From: Erysipelothrix piscisicarius
GTDB lineage: Bacteria; Bacillota_I; Bacilli_A; Erysipelotrichales; Erysipelotrichaceae
Assembly: GCF_003931795.1 (NCBI RefSeq)
Contig: NZ_CP034234.1
Location: forward strand, 682,001-746,000
Length of the DNA stretch: 64,000 nucleotides
Reading direction: 5' to 3'
Every line of letters begins with the position of its first letter. Position 1 is the first letter of the stretch. A program made the translations under genes and the position numbers. The notes under the pieces were generated by a model. It saw nothing but the letters and a program-made list of their open reading frames with translations, did no database searches and was not told the origin of the DNA. Positions 1-8,144 of the stretch are shown piece by piece.

Positions 1-105
1 TATACTTGTTTTGCACTTTTGTGTTTACTCGTTTGCTTATCACACAATAAGAACAAGAATATCTTATGATTAAATTAGAATATTCGTAATAAAAAAGGAG
101 AAACT

Positions 106-1296
106 ATGTATTTAAAAACGACAAGCCCACAATTCTTGAAGTATGGACAAGTACAAGATCACCCTTCAAACTATAAAGTTCATCGATTCTTTGTAGAAGG
201 AAAGGTTCCTAAATATTTAAAATCGGTATCAGCACCCGTGACCCTTGAAGTTCTAGAAGGGATTGCATTGGTTGTGATTTTAGATCGTTCAGGCGATCCG
301 GAACAGTTTGTAATCCATCGGATTGCACGATTAAACCCAGATATTCCTTATACTGTAATTCCGCTTACCCAAAGTGCTGTGATTGAAGAATCCATTCAAT
401 CGGACGGTGTTTACGCGGGACATCATTACGAGAATGAACAAGAAGTTGGGTACCTACCCATTCGTCCTAAATTTTATGTAACAGATATTTTTTCCTATTA
501 TTACAGTGTAAAGGGAAGAAACTATCATTTTTCGGGAGAATCGCATTTCTATTGGGAAATTACGTATGTGGATACGGGGGAGTTGGTGACGGAAATTGAT
601 GGCAAAGAATTCACGCTTGAAAGTCAAAGCATGATGTTATACTTCCCAAATCAATTTCATAAACAGCGCATTGCGGGCGATAAATCATGTTCTTACTTAA
701 CAATCATGTTTGACATGAATATCAATGTGCATGATATTGATCACATTAAGAATAAGGTCTTTACGTGTACGCAAGAAATGTATAATTTGTTTAATAGTTT
801 TATTAAACATTCAACGATTTTAGAAACATATAATGTGCCGTATTCACGAGATTTAATGATTTCATACCTCCAAGAATTGATTATCTTAGTCATCCAGTAT
901 GACAGTCCAAATCATACACAGCATTTGAACTCCAATCCCATTCAAGCGAATTTTGAAAATGAGTTGGTTAATGAGATCAACAAGTATATCTTAAATAATA
1001 TTTGTGAACCCATATCTGTCGAGGATTTATGCGATCATTTTGCGATCAGTCGTTCAAGTTTACAGGTTTTGTTTAAGAAAAACATGGATATGCCTCCAAA
1101 GCAGTATATAAATGACATTAAGATGATGCGAGCACAAGTCATGATTTTAGAAGAAAACTTACCCATTACTGAGGTAGCGATGCGTTTAGGTTTTAGTTCA
1201 ATTCACTATTTCTCGCGTAAGTTTAAAAAACAATTCGGCTTGTCTCCCACCGAGTATGCGCAGTCCTTATACAATAAAAATACCAGCGATGATTAG
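106..1296 (+). CDS. AraC-family transcriptional regulator
   Basis: A 396-residue DNA-binding regulator. The C-terminal ~100 residues form the two helix-turn-helix motifs of the AraC family (ISVEDLCDHFAISRSSLQ, then ITEVAMRLGFSSIHYFSRKF ending FGLSPTEY). The central part around residues 140-210 looks like a cupin-type sensor fold (GELVTEID, FPNQFHKQRI). The N-terminal ~130 residues are not recognised. AGGAG at 97-101 sets the ATG start. The family usually controls sugar or stress genes. The agaS-EIIA pair converges on this gene from the right, so control of that pair is possible but not shown. Effector unknown. Confidence 0.85.
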   Translation: MYLKTTSPQFLKYGQVQDHPSNYKVHRFFVEGKVPKYLKSVSAPVTLEVLEGIALVVILDRSGDPEQFVIHRIARLNPDIPYTVIPLTQSAVIEESIQSDGVYAGHHYENEQEVGYLPIRPKFYVTDIFSYYYSVKGRNYHFSGESHFYWEITYVDTGELVTEIDGKEFTLESQSMMLYFPNQFHKQRIAGDKSCSYLTIMFDMNINVHDIDHIKNKVFTCTQEMYNLFNSFIKHSTILETYNVPYSRDLMISYLQELIILVIQYDSPNHTQHLNSNPIQANFENELVNEINKYILNNICEPISVEDLCDHFAISRSSLQVLFKKNMDMPPKQYINDIKMMRAQVMILEENLPITEVAMRLGFSSIHYFSRKFKKQFGLSPTEYAQSLYNKNTSDD

Positions 1297-1307
1297 CTGG
1301 TATTTTT
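1276..1307. terminator. Bidirectional intrinsic terminator
   Basis: Perfect 12-base arms AAAAATACCAGC and GCTGGTATTTTT flank an 8-base loop that contains the AraC stop codon. It has T-rich tails in both directions, so it can end the AraC transcript and the converging EIIA transcript. A second inverted repeat, TTTGATAA/TTATCAAA at 1314-1340, follows without a clear T-run. Confidence 0.8.
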
Positions 1308-1353
1308 ATTTGATTTGATAAGCTTTGAAAGATTATCAAATTCGATTTAATGA

Positions 1354-1791
1354 TTAGATGCCATCGCCATCTTCAAGATCATCATCGCGTTGTAAGTCTG
1401 CGATGTCAAAGAGATCGACTTGCGATGCTCCGGTTTCGCTTAATGATAAAGCGAAATCATGGAGTAATGGTTCACCAAGTCTCATAAGACTGGCTTCAAG
1501 TAACATGGATAAATTGGTTCCTGTGAGAACTTCCACGTTTTCTTGTTGTGTCGCAATCATGACGGCTTCTTTAAACGGTGTTCCACCTTTTAAGTCTGTA
1601 AAGACAAGAACACCATCTCCAGTGTTAACGTTGTTGATTGCAACTTTTAAGTCTTCAGACAACGCCTCAGGTCCTTTTTCTTCTAAAAAGAGTACGGATT
1701 CATATGAGGGTTGTTTCCCAGCGATTAATTCTACAGCAGACGTTAAACCTTCCGCAAAACGTCCGTGTCCTGTTACGACAATACCAATCAT
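1354..1791 (-). CDS. PTS EIIA component, mannose/fructose/sorbose family
   Basis: A 145-residue cytosolic phosphocarrier of the mannose-family PTS. It receives phosphate from HPr and passes it to the EIIB partner during sugar uptake. The N-terminal GIVVTGHGRFAEG carries the phosphorylatable histidine near residue 9. FTDLKGGTPF and the NLSML segment are typical of the family, and the length is normal for a stand-alone EIIA. Its ATG directly abuts the agaS stop codon, so the two are translationally coupled. No EIIB, EIIC or EIID lies in the window, so its transporter must be encoded elsewhere. Confidence 0.88.
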   Translation of the reverse strand: MIGIVVTGHGRFAEGLTSAVELIAGKQPSYESVLFLEEKGPEALSEDLKVAINNVNTGDGVLVFTDLKGGTPFKEAVMIATQQENVEVLTGTNLSMLLEASLMRLGEPLLHDFALSLSETGASQVDLFDIADLQRDDDLEDGDGI

Positions 1792-2967
1792 CTATTTTTC
1801 CTCCTCGTAGGAATATGGATAAATAATAACACCTTGTGCGACACGGTTTACAAGTCCTGATGGCCATGGATTATCCGGTGACTTATCTAAATCAAGCGAT
1901 TTATAAAGTGAAAGTACTTGTGCATACATCACCATATTAAGTCCAACTAAATCTTTGTTTGTATCTTCATTATAGTTAATTGAAACATAAACATCAACGA
2001 GTTCACGAATTGTATCGTCGTTCATTGTATCTACAACCATGATTTGGTTTCCATTACGTTGAGGACTCATTTCCTTAATAATATCAACTTGATATTGACG
2101 TGTGTAAGGATCTTCTTTCATGTAGACTACCGTCAGGGTTGTACCATTTACAATTGATTTAGGTCCATGACGGAAACCAAGTGGTGAGTTATGCATTGTC
2201 ACAACTTCACCTGCAGTCAGTTCAAGCATTTTTAATGCGGATTCTTGAGCAAAACCGTTTTGATCTGCATCGCCAAGATAAACAATACGATCAAATTTAA
2301 AGTTTTCTACAAGTTCCATTGCGACTTTATAGCCTTCTTCATTAAATGCATAACCCACACGGATAATATCTTTAATTGAAGGGTAGAGCGCTTCAAGGTT
2401 GTCAGTGTTGAAAGCCAAGAACGCAGCAAGGAACATGTTTGAGAAACTGCTTGTCATTGCGAATGAGAGGTCATTTGTTTCTTTTGGTAATTTGATTGAG
2501 AAGATGTTTTCATCATCACGTAGTGCAAGCTTTCCTTCATGATTACAGGTAATCACTAAGTGTTTCGCATTTTTATTGATTTCATTCACAACATCTACCG
2601 CTGCAATGGATTCAGGTGAGTTACCGGAACGACCAAAGGATACAAGTAATGTAGGTTTCACAGGATCAATAAAGAGCGATGGTGTTGCTACGATATCCGT
2701 TGTTGCGATGGATTTAAAGTTTGAATTAAACTCTTTAACGAGTACAGGGGCGAGTGCATTTCCTACAAATTCACTGGTACCTGCTCCAGTAAAGATTACA
2801 TCGTATTCTTTTTCATTAATCACTTGATTAATAAAATTTTGGATTTCTTGACGACGTTCTAGAATAATGTGGTATGTTTTATCCCACGTTTGCGGTTGTT
2901 GGTGGATTTCATTTGCAGTATCAAACGCTTTGAGATCCTTCCAAGTTTGTTCGTTGTTGTTAAACAT
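1792..2967 (-). CDS. agaS: AgaS-family sugar isomerase/deaminase (two SIS domains)
   Basis: A 391-residue cytosolic enzyme with two sugar-isomerase (SIS) domains. FTGAGTSEFVGNAL and SFGRSGNSPES form the phosphosugar site of the first, and LGDADQNGFAQESALKMLEL belongs to the second. AgaS proteins act on galactosamine-6-phosphate or related aldose/ketose phosphates in the N-acetylgalactosamine route. The neighbouring mannose-family EIIA supports an amino-sugar role. Promoter and palindrome are described at 3004-3043. The exact substrate cannot be read from sequence. Confidence 0.87.
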   Translation of the reverse strand: MFNNNEQTWKDLKAFDTANEIHQQPQTWDKTYHIILERRQEIQNFINQVINEKEYDVIFTGAGTSEFVGNALAPVLVKEFNSNFKSIATTDIVATPSLFIDPVKPTLLVSFGRSGNSPESIAAVDVVNEINKNAKHLVITCNHEGKLALRDDENIFSIKLPKETNDLSFAMTSSFSNMFLAAFLAFNTDNLEALYPSIKDIIRVGYAFNEEGYKVAMELVENFKFDRIVYLGDADQNGFAQESALKMLELTAGEVVTMHNSPLGFRHGPKSIVNGTTLTVVYMKEDPYTRQYQVDIIKEMSPQRNGNQIMVVDTMNDDTIRELVDVYVSINYNEDTNKDLVGLNMVMYAQVLSLYKSLDLDKSPDNPWPSGLVNRVAQGVIIYPYSYEEEK

Positions 2968-3003
2968 AGTGTGTATGTCTCCTATCTTTCATTGTTCACT
3001 GTC

Positions 3004-3043
3004 ATTATAGGTAAGCGGTGAGGGGACCTCAACCAAATTGGTT
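3004..3043 (-). promoter_or_regulatory. agaS-EIIA promoter with palindromic operator
   Basis: On the minus strand, -35 TTGAGG (3027-3032) and -10 TATAAT (3004-3009) are 17 bases apart. The palindrome AACCAAATTGGTT at 3031-3043 touches the -35. Its place and symmetry suggest a repressor site. GntR- or LacI-type regulators are possible, but none lies next to it. Confidence 0.65.
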
Positions 3044-3120
3044 AAAGATACAAAAACCTCGTTAAAAAAGACAAGTGAATTCGAAATTGTTTACAGTACA
3101 ATAAAGAAAAGGAGTCAATT

Positions 3121-3582
3121 ATGAGCGAAAACCCAAAAAATACATTTACTGATTTTCTAACACGTGATGTGTACCGAGTGAATAAAAATCAAGAAAAACA
3201 GGTTGTTTTTTATCGCAATCGCTATGTCATTGCGATTATGATGGGGATTTTTCTTCTCAGTTTTAACGTTCCACCATACCTCAGCCTTTTATTGGCAGGC
3301 GGCTTTGCTATTATTGCGGAACTTCGTTATCGTTTTGATTTTCTAAAAAAATGTCAACGGGTCGCATTGGCACAAGTTAAACACAAAACGGTTGCTTCAT
3401 CCAATATGCTTCTTAATAGTGCGTTGTATGGTGTTTTAGCGATTTTATTACTCTATTTAGCGTTTAATGAACCAAGTGTACAATCGTATCGATGGTTTTT
3501 AGGAGGCCTCGGTGGTATTGGGGTGATTGTGGCACTTGTTTATATCATTCAATATATTTCAAATCGAAATGACAAAATTTAA
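3121..3582 (+). CDS. Small multi-pass membrane protein, unknown function
   Basis: A 153-residue protein that I do not recognise. A charged N-terminal ~35 residues precedes hydrophobic stretches at about 36-50, 52-67, 97-115 and 122-147, suggesting four membrane segments. AGGAG six to eleven bases upstream fixes the ATG. It stands alone between the divergent agaS promoter and its own terminator, so it appears monocistronic. No catalytic motif is visible. Confidence 0.7.
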   Translation: MSENPKNTFTDFLTRDVYRVNKNQEKQVVFYRNRYVIAIMMGIFLLSFNVPPYLSLLLAGGFAIIAELRYRFDFLKKCQRVALAQVKHKTVASSNMLLNSALYGVLAILLLYLAFNEPSVQSYRWFLGGLGGIGVIVALVYIIQYISNRNDKI

Positions 3583-3603
3583 AGGTGCGATGCACCTTTT
3601 TTC
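3581..3603 (+). terminator. Intrinsic terminator
   Basis: AAAGGTGC and GCACCTTT arms with a 3-base loop, followed by T residues, starting at the stop codon of the preceding gene. Confidence 0.8.
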
Positions 3604-3696
3604 TTATGAATTATCCATGAAAACCCAAGTCAATAATCTAGCCTGGGTATGCTTTGTGCTAAGATAGAAGAGTAAAGACCGACAAGGAGGTATTGT

Positions 3697-4203
3697 ATGC
3701 AAACAATGATTGAAGAATATCGACTTAAAACTAAGGGAAATTTTGGAACTATAATTTATAAATGGGGACCAGCAGTGCTTTTAGGTGGAGCAGTGCTCTT
3801 ATTGGTATTAGCGCAAATGACATTTGGAAATATCTTTGATGCCATGACCCATATTGAACGCTTTGCCGGCAATGTGATGAAGACGAAAGTCATGGTTTCG
3901 CTTTTGATGGTTGCCTCAATTTGTGTGGGTTTGTTGATGGTTTGGGATTCTATCGCTTTTAAAGAAAAGCGTGGGGATCTAAATCGTATTTACAGTTTGG
4001 TTGGGACGCTGTTTTACTTTTTAACTTTAGTTAATGTCAATAAAATTACAAAGATTTTTGAAATCGCTGAACCAACACAATCGGTATACCGTATTATTGC
4101 ATGGGGTGTAATCGCGGTATTAGGTTTAGTCTTCGGTCTCATTCATGCTTATAAACAAAATTCACGGATTGTGATGGAACGCGAGGTAACCTATCATGCT
4201 TAA
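3697..4203 (+). CDS. Multi-pass membrane protein, first gene of an envelope operon
   Basis: A 168-residue protein that I do not recognise. Hydrophobic segments fall near residues 24-46, 66-88, 100-116 and 131-150. AAGGAGG precedes the ATG at good spacing. Its last 8 bases overlap the next gene, which is also a membrane protein, and a third anchored protein follows within 11 bases. The three probably form one transcription unit and may act together at the membrane. No enzyme motif is seen. Confidence 0.7.
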   Translation: MQTMIEEYRLKTKGNFGTIIYKWGPAVLLGGAVLLLVLAQMTFGNIFDAMTHIERFAGNVMKTKVMVSLLMVASICVGLLMVWDSIAFKEKRGDLNRIYSLVGTLFYFLTLVNVNKITKIFEIAEPTQSVYRIIAWGVIAVLGLVFGLIHAYKQNSRIVMEREVTYHA

Positions 4204-4876
4204 TTCAAAACAATTAGAACGGTTAAAACTCGAACATGTGGAACCGTTGGATGAAGCGTTGGATCAGTTACGACGTGACATTAAACCAAAGGTTTCACCC
4301 CAAAAATATGCGAAGGTTGTGGCTTCAGTAGCAAACCATTATGCAGCACTTTATGAAAACCAACCCGAAAATGATGGTGTGGATGAAATGCCCCAAGTTG
4401 AAGAACTGGAACAACCTCGTGAGACATCAACAGCAGGATTCAGTACCCAATTTTTTGCGAACTTACTTACAGGCCTTTCTGTCGTAAGTTTGGGTGTGGT
4501 GATGATGAGTAATCGTAGTTTTGGGAAGATTACGAGTATGTTTGATCAAGGGAGTCCTTTGATTTGGATTATCCTCAGCATTTTACTTTTTGTATCGATG
4601 CTTGTGATTCGTATGATCGAGCGCAATGCAAACGCACATGCTAAGTATTACCTCAGCCGTAAATTGGTTTTATGGATGAGTGGTCTGGGTTTAATGAATG
4701 CGCTTATGGGTATTTTTGTCTTGATGAGTGCGAGCTCATTTAATTTAGTTTTAAAACTTATGTTTTCACTAGTCTTAGGAAAAATTACCGCGGTCATTTG
4801 TCTTCTGACAGTGATTGCATTTATCGTGGTCTTTGTGAAACAAGATGAATTAGTTCTTGTGAAAGTACAAGCGTAG
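4196..4876 (+). CDS. Membrane protein with cytosolic N-terminal domain
   Basis: A 226-residue protein of unknown function. The first ~80 residues are charged and helical and would sit in the cytosol. Four or five hydrophobic segments follow (about 83-102, 115-135, 152-175, 182-220). It overlaps the upstream gene by 8 bases. Its stop codon lies inside the Shine-Dalgarno of the next gene, so translation of all three is probably coupled. Confidence 0.7.
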   Translation: MLNSKQLERLKLEHVEPLDEALDQLRRDIKPKVSPQKYAKVVASVANHYAALYENQPENDGVDEMPQVEELEQPRETSTAGFSTQFFANLLTGLSVVSLGVVMMSNRSFGKITSMFDQGSPLIWIILSILLFVSMLVIRMIERNANAHAKYYLSRKLVLWMSGLGLMNALMGIFVLMSASSFNLVLKLMFSLVLGKITAVICLLTVIAFIVVFVKQDELVLVKVQA

Positions 4877-4887
4877 GAGGCATACAG

Positions 4888-6248
4888 CTGGAAGAAAAAG
4901 ATGAATTGGATGACATTCTTGATGAAGTTGATGCGAAAGCCGCAGAGCTTGATGCAGAGGCAAAACGACTCGAAGAATTGGAAGAAATCGAAACGAACCA
5001 TGAAGAAGACGAAATCATCGACGATCTTGATGACATACTCGATGAGGTGGAATCAAAACCGGATGACGTTATCGAAACTGTTTATGTTGTGGAAACATCC
5101 CCAAAATCAGTTGAAGAAACTGTGGTCAAAACGTCAAAACCAAAACGTTCTGATAAGCACATCAAGACAAAACATAAAAAATCAAAGCATAAACGCAATG
5201 CGTTAATCGCCTTATTAGTTTTAATTGTCGCATGCGGTGGTGGCTTTGCGGTCTGGAAACTGAAGTTTAGTGGACAACCTTTTGACGCATTTAAATATGT
5301 AAGTGTTGAATTTGAGGGTGTTGATACAAAAGGAACGGCTACATTTGAAGTGGATTTGGATGCCATCAACAATCCTGATCAAAAAGAAATCTATGAGAGC
5401 TTAACGTATAACTTGAGTCCTCAAGAAGGGCTATCGAATGGAAACCGGATTAAATTAACGGTTGAGAAATCAGAATTGACAGATAAGCTTCTCAAAACCC
5501 ATAAGTACCGTCTTGATCATTTGGAGAAAGAGGTCGTGGTTAAAGGTTTATATGATTCCGAGCAATTTAATCTTTTCGAACAATTCACATTTAAATTTGA
5601 AGGTATGGACGGAAGTGGGACTGCTGCCTATGATACGAATTTAGATGTTGAAGAGGCATATCTCCAAACGATTGTGGAAGGGACAACCTTAACGTTCTCT
5701 AAAGATAAAAATCTTGTGAATGGTGAGGAAATCACCGTCAAGGCAACCTTTAATAAAGAAGCAATGGCTGCCATGAATCAACATAAAGTTAAAATTTCTG
5801 AGGAACAAACAACCCAACCGTTAAAGTTGAAGGCCTGAGTGATGTTTATGCAAGCATGGATGATGTGAAGGAATATAAAGAGTTACAAAATCTTGCATTA
5901 AGCAAAATCAAAGCAGATTATGCGAAACATCCGGATACGTATACGAATTTTAAATTAGAGTATGCATGTTATGCAGCAGATACTCAAAATAATGTGAATG
6001 CGGTCGATTACTTTAATAAACATGGGTATTCAAAAGGAAGTTTGATGTTTATTTATAGCTTTTATCGCATCCGCGGCAATGATGTTGCGCATTTTGCAGA
6101 TAATTACGGTTATACCAATATGGTGCTTCGTGATGGGAGTCTTGATCGGGATGCAATGTTGTTGATGTCACCTTATCAAGATGGTGCTACCGTTGAAAAA
6201 GTATTAAATGAATTGCAAGCAAATAATTTTAAGTGTGAGGCCCAATAA
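4888..6248 (+). pseudogene. Anchored repeat protein with acidic N-terminus, split by a frameshift
   Basis: One protein of about 453 residues in two frames. AGGAGG at 4875-4880 is 7 bases before CTG 4888, so initiation at CTG fits better than at TTG 4906, which lies 25 bases away. The acidic N-terminal region carries DDILDEV twice, followed by a Lys-rich stretch and one membrane segment (ALIALLVLIVACGGGFAVW). Two extracellular repeats follow, each with EGxDxxGTA near the start, a later N-G-E/N-x-I motif and a closing V-x-GL. The second V-x-GL (VEGL) is in the other frame just past the stop at 5836-5838. This shows that one base is missing near 5822-5828. The C-terminal ~130 residues are unrecognised. 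It could be a real lesion or a sequencing indel. Confidence 0.72.
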
Positions 6249-6268
6249 GCGGCTTTAGAGTTTGAATT

Positions 6269-6298
6269 AGGACTGTCAGAGTGTGTGACAGTCCTTTT
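6269..6298 (+). terminator. Intrinsic terminator
   Basis: Perfect 10-base arms AGGACTGTCA/TGACAGTCCT with a 7-base loop and a short T-run, ending the envelope operon. Confidence 0.85.
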
Positions 6299-6335
6299 AC
6301 GTTCTCGCTTTTAGTATTTGCATTCACTTCTTTAA

Positions 6336-6373
6336 TGTAAGCGCTTGCTATATTTGTGTAGTTTGTGTATAAT
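6336..6373 (+). promoter_or_regulatory. Promoter with overlapping cre-like site
   Basis: -35 TTGCTA (6345-6350) and -10 TATAAT (6368-6373) have a 17-base spacer. TGTAAGCGCTTGCT at 6336-6349 matches the CcpA operator core TGTAAGCGCTT and covers the -35, a position that would repress. CcpA control is an inference. Confidence 0.5.
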
Positions 6374-6414
6374 CTGTGTAGAGAGCTAAACATGCATATA
6401 GTTAGGGGGATTTT

Positions 6415-6759
6415 ATGAAAAACTATTATGCCGTGTTTATTGCATTTACGCTCATTGTTCTTACACGAACCGTGATTCATCCAGACTTACTTTTGACCGT
6501 AACGGGTATCGTAACGTTTTTGGTGATTCTTGTATTTGCGACAACACAAATATTTAATTTAAAGCATGAAGTGAGTGATGAGAGATTGCTCTATCTTAAC
6601 GCTGTATTAAATGTGTTTACAGCTTTCTTATATTACAACAATGTTTATAAAGCGATAACATTAACACCCTATGATTCGCTGTTATTCGGGTTAACAAGCG
6701 TTCTTGCATTCATATCTCCAGTGTTACTGTTTCTTGCTCGTGATGCAAACCACATTTGA
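6415..6759 (+). CDS. Small membrane protein, unknown function
   Basis: A 114-residue, very hydrophobic protein with likely membrane segments near 5-22, 25-45, 58-75 and 85-108 and a short charged link (NLKHEVSDERL). TAGGGGG upstream serves as ribosome-binding site. It is monocistronic between a promoter with a cre-like site and a strong terminator. I do not recognise a family. Confidence 0.65.
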   Translation: MKNYYAVFIAFTLIVLTRTVIHPDLLLTVTGIVTFLVILVFATTQIFNLKHEVSDERLLYLNAVLNVFTAFLYYNNVYKAITLTPYDSLLFGLTSVLAFISPVLLFLARDANHI

Positions 6760-6789
6760 GTGCTTTATACATAATCGTAATTGCTTGTG

Positions 6790-6822
6790 AAAATATAACC
6801 AGTGCCAGGTTATATTTTTTTT
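6790..6822 (+). terminator. Intrinsic terminator
   Basis: AAAATATAACC and GGTTATATTTT arms with a 7-base loop, then a T-run. Confidence 0.85.
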
Positions 6823-6831
6823 GTCTTTTGA

Positions 6832-6859
6832 TTGCATATTAGTGTGGGTTTAGTATAAT
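6832..6859 (+). promoter_or_regulatory. Promoter of the TPP-controlled operon
   Basis: -10 TATAAT at 6854-6859 lies about 35 bases before the riboswitch. The -35 (TTGCAT at 6832-6837, 16-base spacer) is weak. Confidence 0.5.
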
Positions 6860-6891
6860 GGGGTTAGTTTCTGATAGAGACTAAGAAAATT

Positions 6892-7000
6892 GAATTCGTA
6901 CAAGGGGTGCTCGTATTTCGGGCTGAGAATAAACGGTTACGTTTTAAACTCTAAGCTTTAAGCTTTGTACCTGATCCAGCTAATACTGGCGGAGGGATGT
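6892..7000 (+). promoter_or_regulatory. TPP riboswitch (THI element)
   Basis: Contains the conserved thi-box pieces in order: AGGGGTGC near 6903-6910, GGCTGAGAA at 6921-6929, then ACCTGATCCAGCTAATAC and GGCGGAGGGATG ending near 6999. The part between the two halves is longer than minimal, consistent with an extended P3. It precedes an intrinsic terminator and a thiamine/HMP uptake operon, so ligand binding should favour termination. Confidence 0.95.
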
Positions 7001-7035
7001 ATTAATCGCATACTTTTTTTTGAGTAAACGTGTAT

Positions 7036-7065
7036 ACCTCTTTTCGTACGAGAAGAGGTTTTTTT
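7036..7065 (+). terminator. Riboswitch expression-platform terminator
   Basis: ACCTCTT/AAGAGGT arms with an inner CGTACG palindrome, followed by seven T. It sits between the TPP aptamer and the first gene, so it is the likely attenuator. Confidence 0.85.
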
Positions 7066-7084
7066 ATATTATAAGGAGGTTCAT

Positions 7085-7381
7085 ATGAACGCAAGTGTCG
7101 CAATTCAAATTTTACCGAATACAACATCAAATGAAGAAACAATTCGTATTGTGGATGAGGTGATCGCATATATTGCGCAAACGGGTCTAAACTATGTTGT
7201 CGGACCGTTTGAAACATCGATAGAAGGGGATTATGATGAATTGATGGAAATTGTTAAGAACTGTCAACTCATTGCGGTTAAGGCAGGTGCCGATAAAGTA
7301 TCAGCATATGTAAAGATTGCTTATGCGCCAACAGCGCACATTCTCACCATTGATGAAAAAATCACAAAACATCAAAAATAG
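7085..7381 (+). CDS. Thiamine-binding protein, YkoF/MTH1187-like
   Basis: A 98-residue protein of the thiamine/HMP-binding family. The pattern ASVAIQILPNTTSNEE...VDEVIAYIAQTGLNYVVGPFETSIEGDYDELMEIV is the usual ferredoxin-like fold signature. Such proteins bind thiamine or its pyrimidine half in the cytosol. AAGGAGG precedes the ATG. It is the first gene behind the TPP riboswitch and overlaps the permease gene by 29 bases, which supports a role in thiamine-precursor uptake. Confidence 0.85.
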   Translation: MNASVAIQILPNTTSNEETIRIVDEVIAYIAQTGLNYVVGPFETSIEGDYDELMEIVKNCQLIAVKAGADKVSAYVKIAYAPTAHILTIDEKITKHQK

Positions 7382-8144
7382 ATTATTGTCCGTATCCGCA
7401 ATTGTTGGATTGTTGGTATTATGGCAAGGTCTTTCATCACTTGGAGTGATTCCACGGTTTATGTTACCCGCTCCCAGTGATGTCGTGAAAGCATTTAATA
7501 ATGATTTTAGTTTACTTATGTATCATGCGAAAACAACGCTCTTAGAAGCTTTTTTAGGATTAACATTTGGGATTTTGTTAGGATTTATCTTTGCGGTCAT
7601 TATGGATCATGTTTCATGGTTTCATAAAATGTTTTATCCGTTGATTATCTTGACACAGACAATTCCCACGGTTGCATTAGCGCCCCTTTTAGTACTTTGG
7701 ATGGGTTATGGATTACTTCCAAAAATTACGTTAATCATTTTAACGTCGTTTTTCCCTATTACAATGGGATGTATGAATGGATTTCAGTCCTGTGATAAGG
7801 ATGCTTTAAACTTAATGAAATCAATGGGAGCAAATACCTTTGAAACTTTTCGTCATATAAAATTTCCACATGCCTTACCTTATTTCTTTTCCAGTTTAAA
7901 AATTTCAGTATCGTATTCTTTAATCGGTGCGGTCATTGCGGAATGGTTGGGGGGATATAGTGGATTGGGCGTTTATATGACGCGTGTACGGAAATCGTAT
8001 TCGTTTGATAAGATGTTTGCCGTAATTTTCTTTATATCTTTCTTAAGCTTGGTATTAATGGGACTTGTTTCGTGGTTACAAAAACGAGCTCAGCCATGGC
8101 TTGATGCGGAAACCTTACAAAGAGATGGAGCAAATAATTCATGA
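7353..8144 (+). CDS. thiX: HMP/thiamine ABC transporter permease
   Basis: A 263-residue inner-membrane permease of the SsuC/ThiX type with about six membrane segments. The cytosolic loop that contacts the ATPase is seen in LMKSMGANTFETFRHIKFP and EWLGGYSGLG. ATG 7353 (MKKSQNIKN) fits better than the upstream ATG 7317, because the preceding residues would lie inside the upstream gene and lack hydrophobic character. It overlaps both neighbours. With the lipoprotein and ATPase that follow, it completes a transporter for 4-amino-5-hydroxymethyl-2-methylpyrimidine or thiamine. Confidence 0.88.
   Translation: MKKSQNIKNRLLSVSAIVGLLVLWQGLSSLGVIPRFMLPAPSDVVKAFNNDFSLLMYHAKTTLLEAFLGLTFGILLGFIFAVIMDHVSWFHKMFYPLIILTQTIPTVALAPLLVLWMGYGLLPKITLIILTSFFPITMGCMNGFQSCDKDALNLMKSMGANTFETFRHIKFPHALPYFFSSLKISVSYSLIGAVIAEWLGGYSGLGVYMTRVRKSYSFDKMFAVIFFISFLSLVLMGLVSWLQKRAQPWLDAETLQRDGANNS

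Noticed and set aside
1358-1810. 150-codon plus-strand frame opposite the EIIA gene
   Set aside because: Ser/Lys-rich antisense shadow of a clear PTS gene, without a ribosome-binding site.
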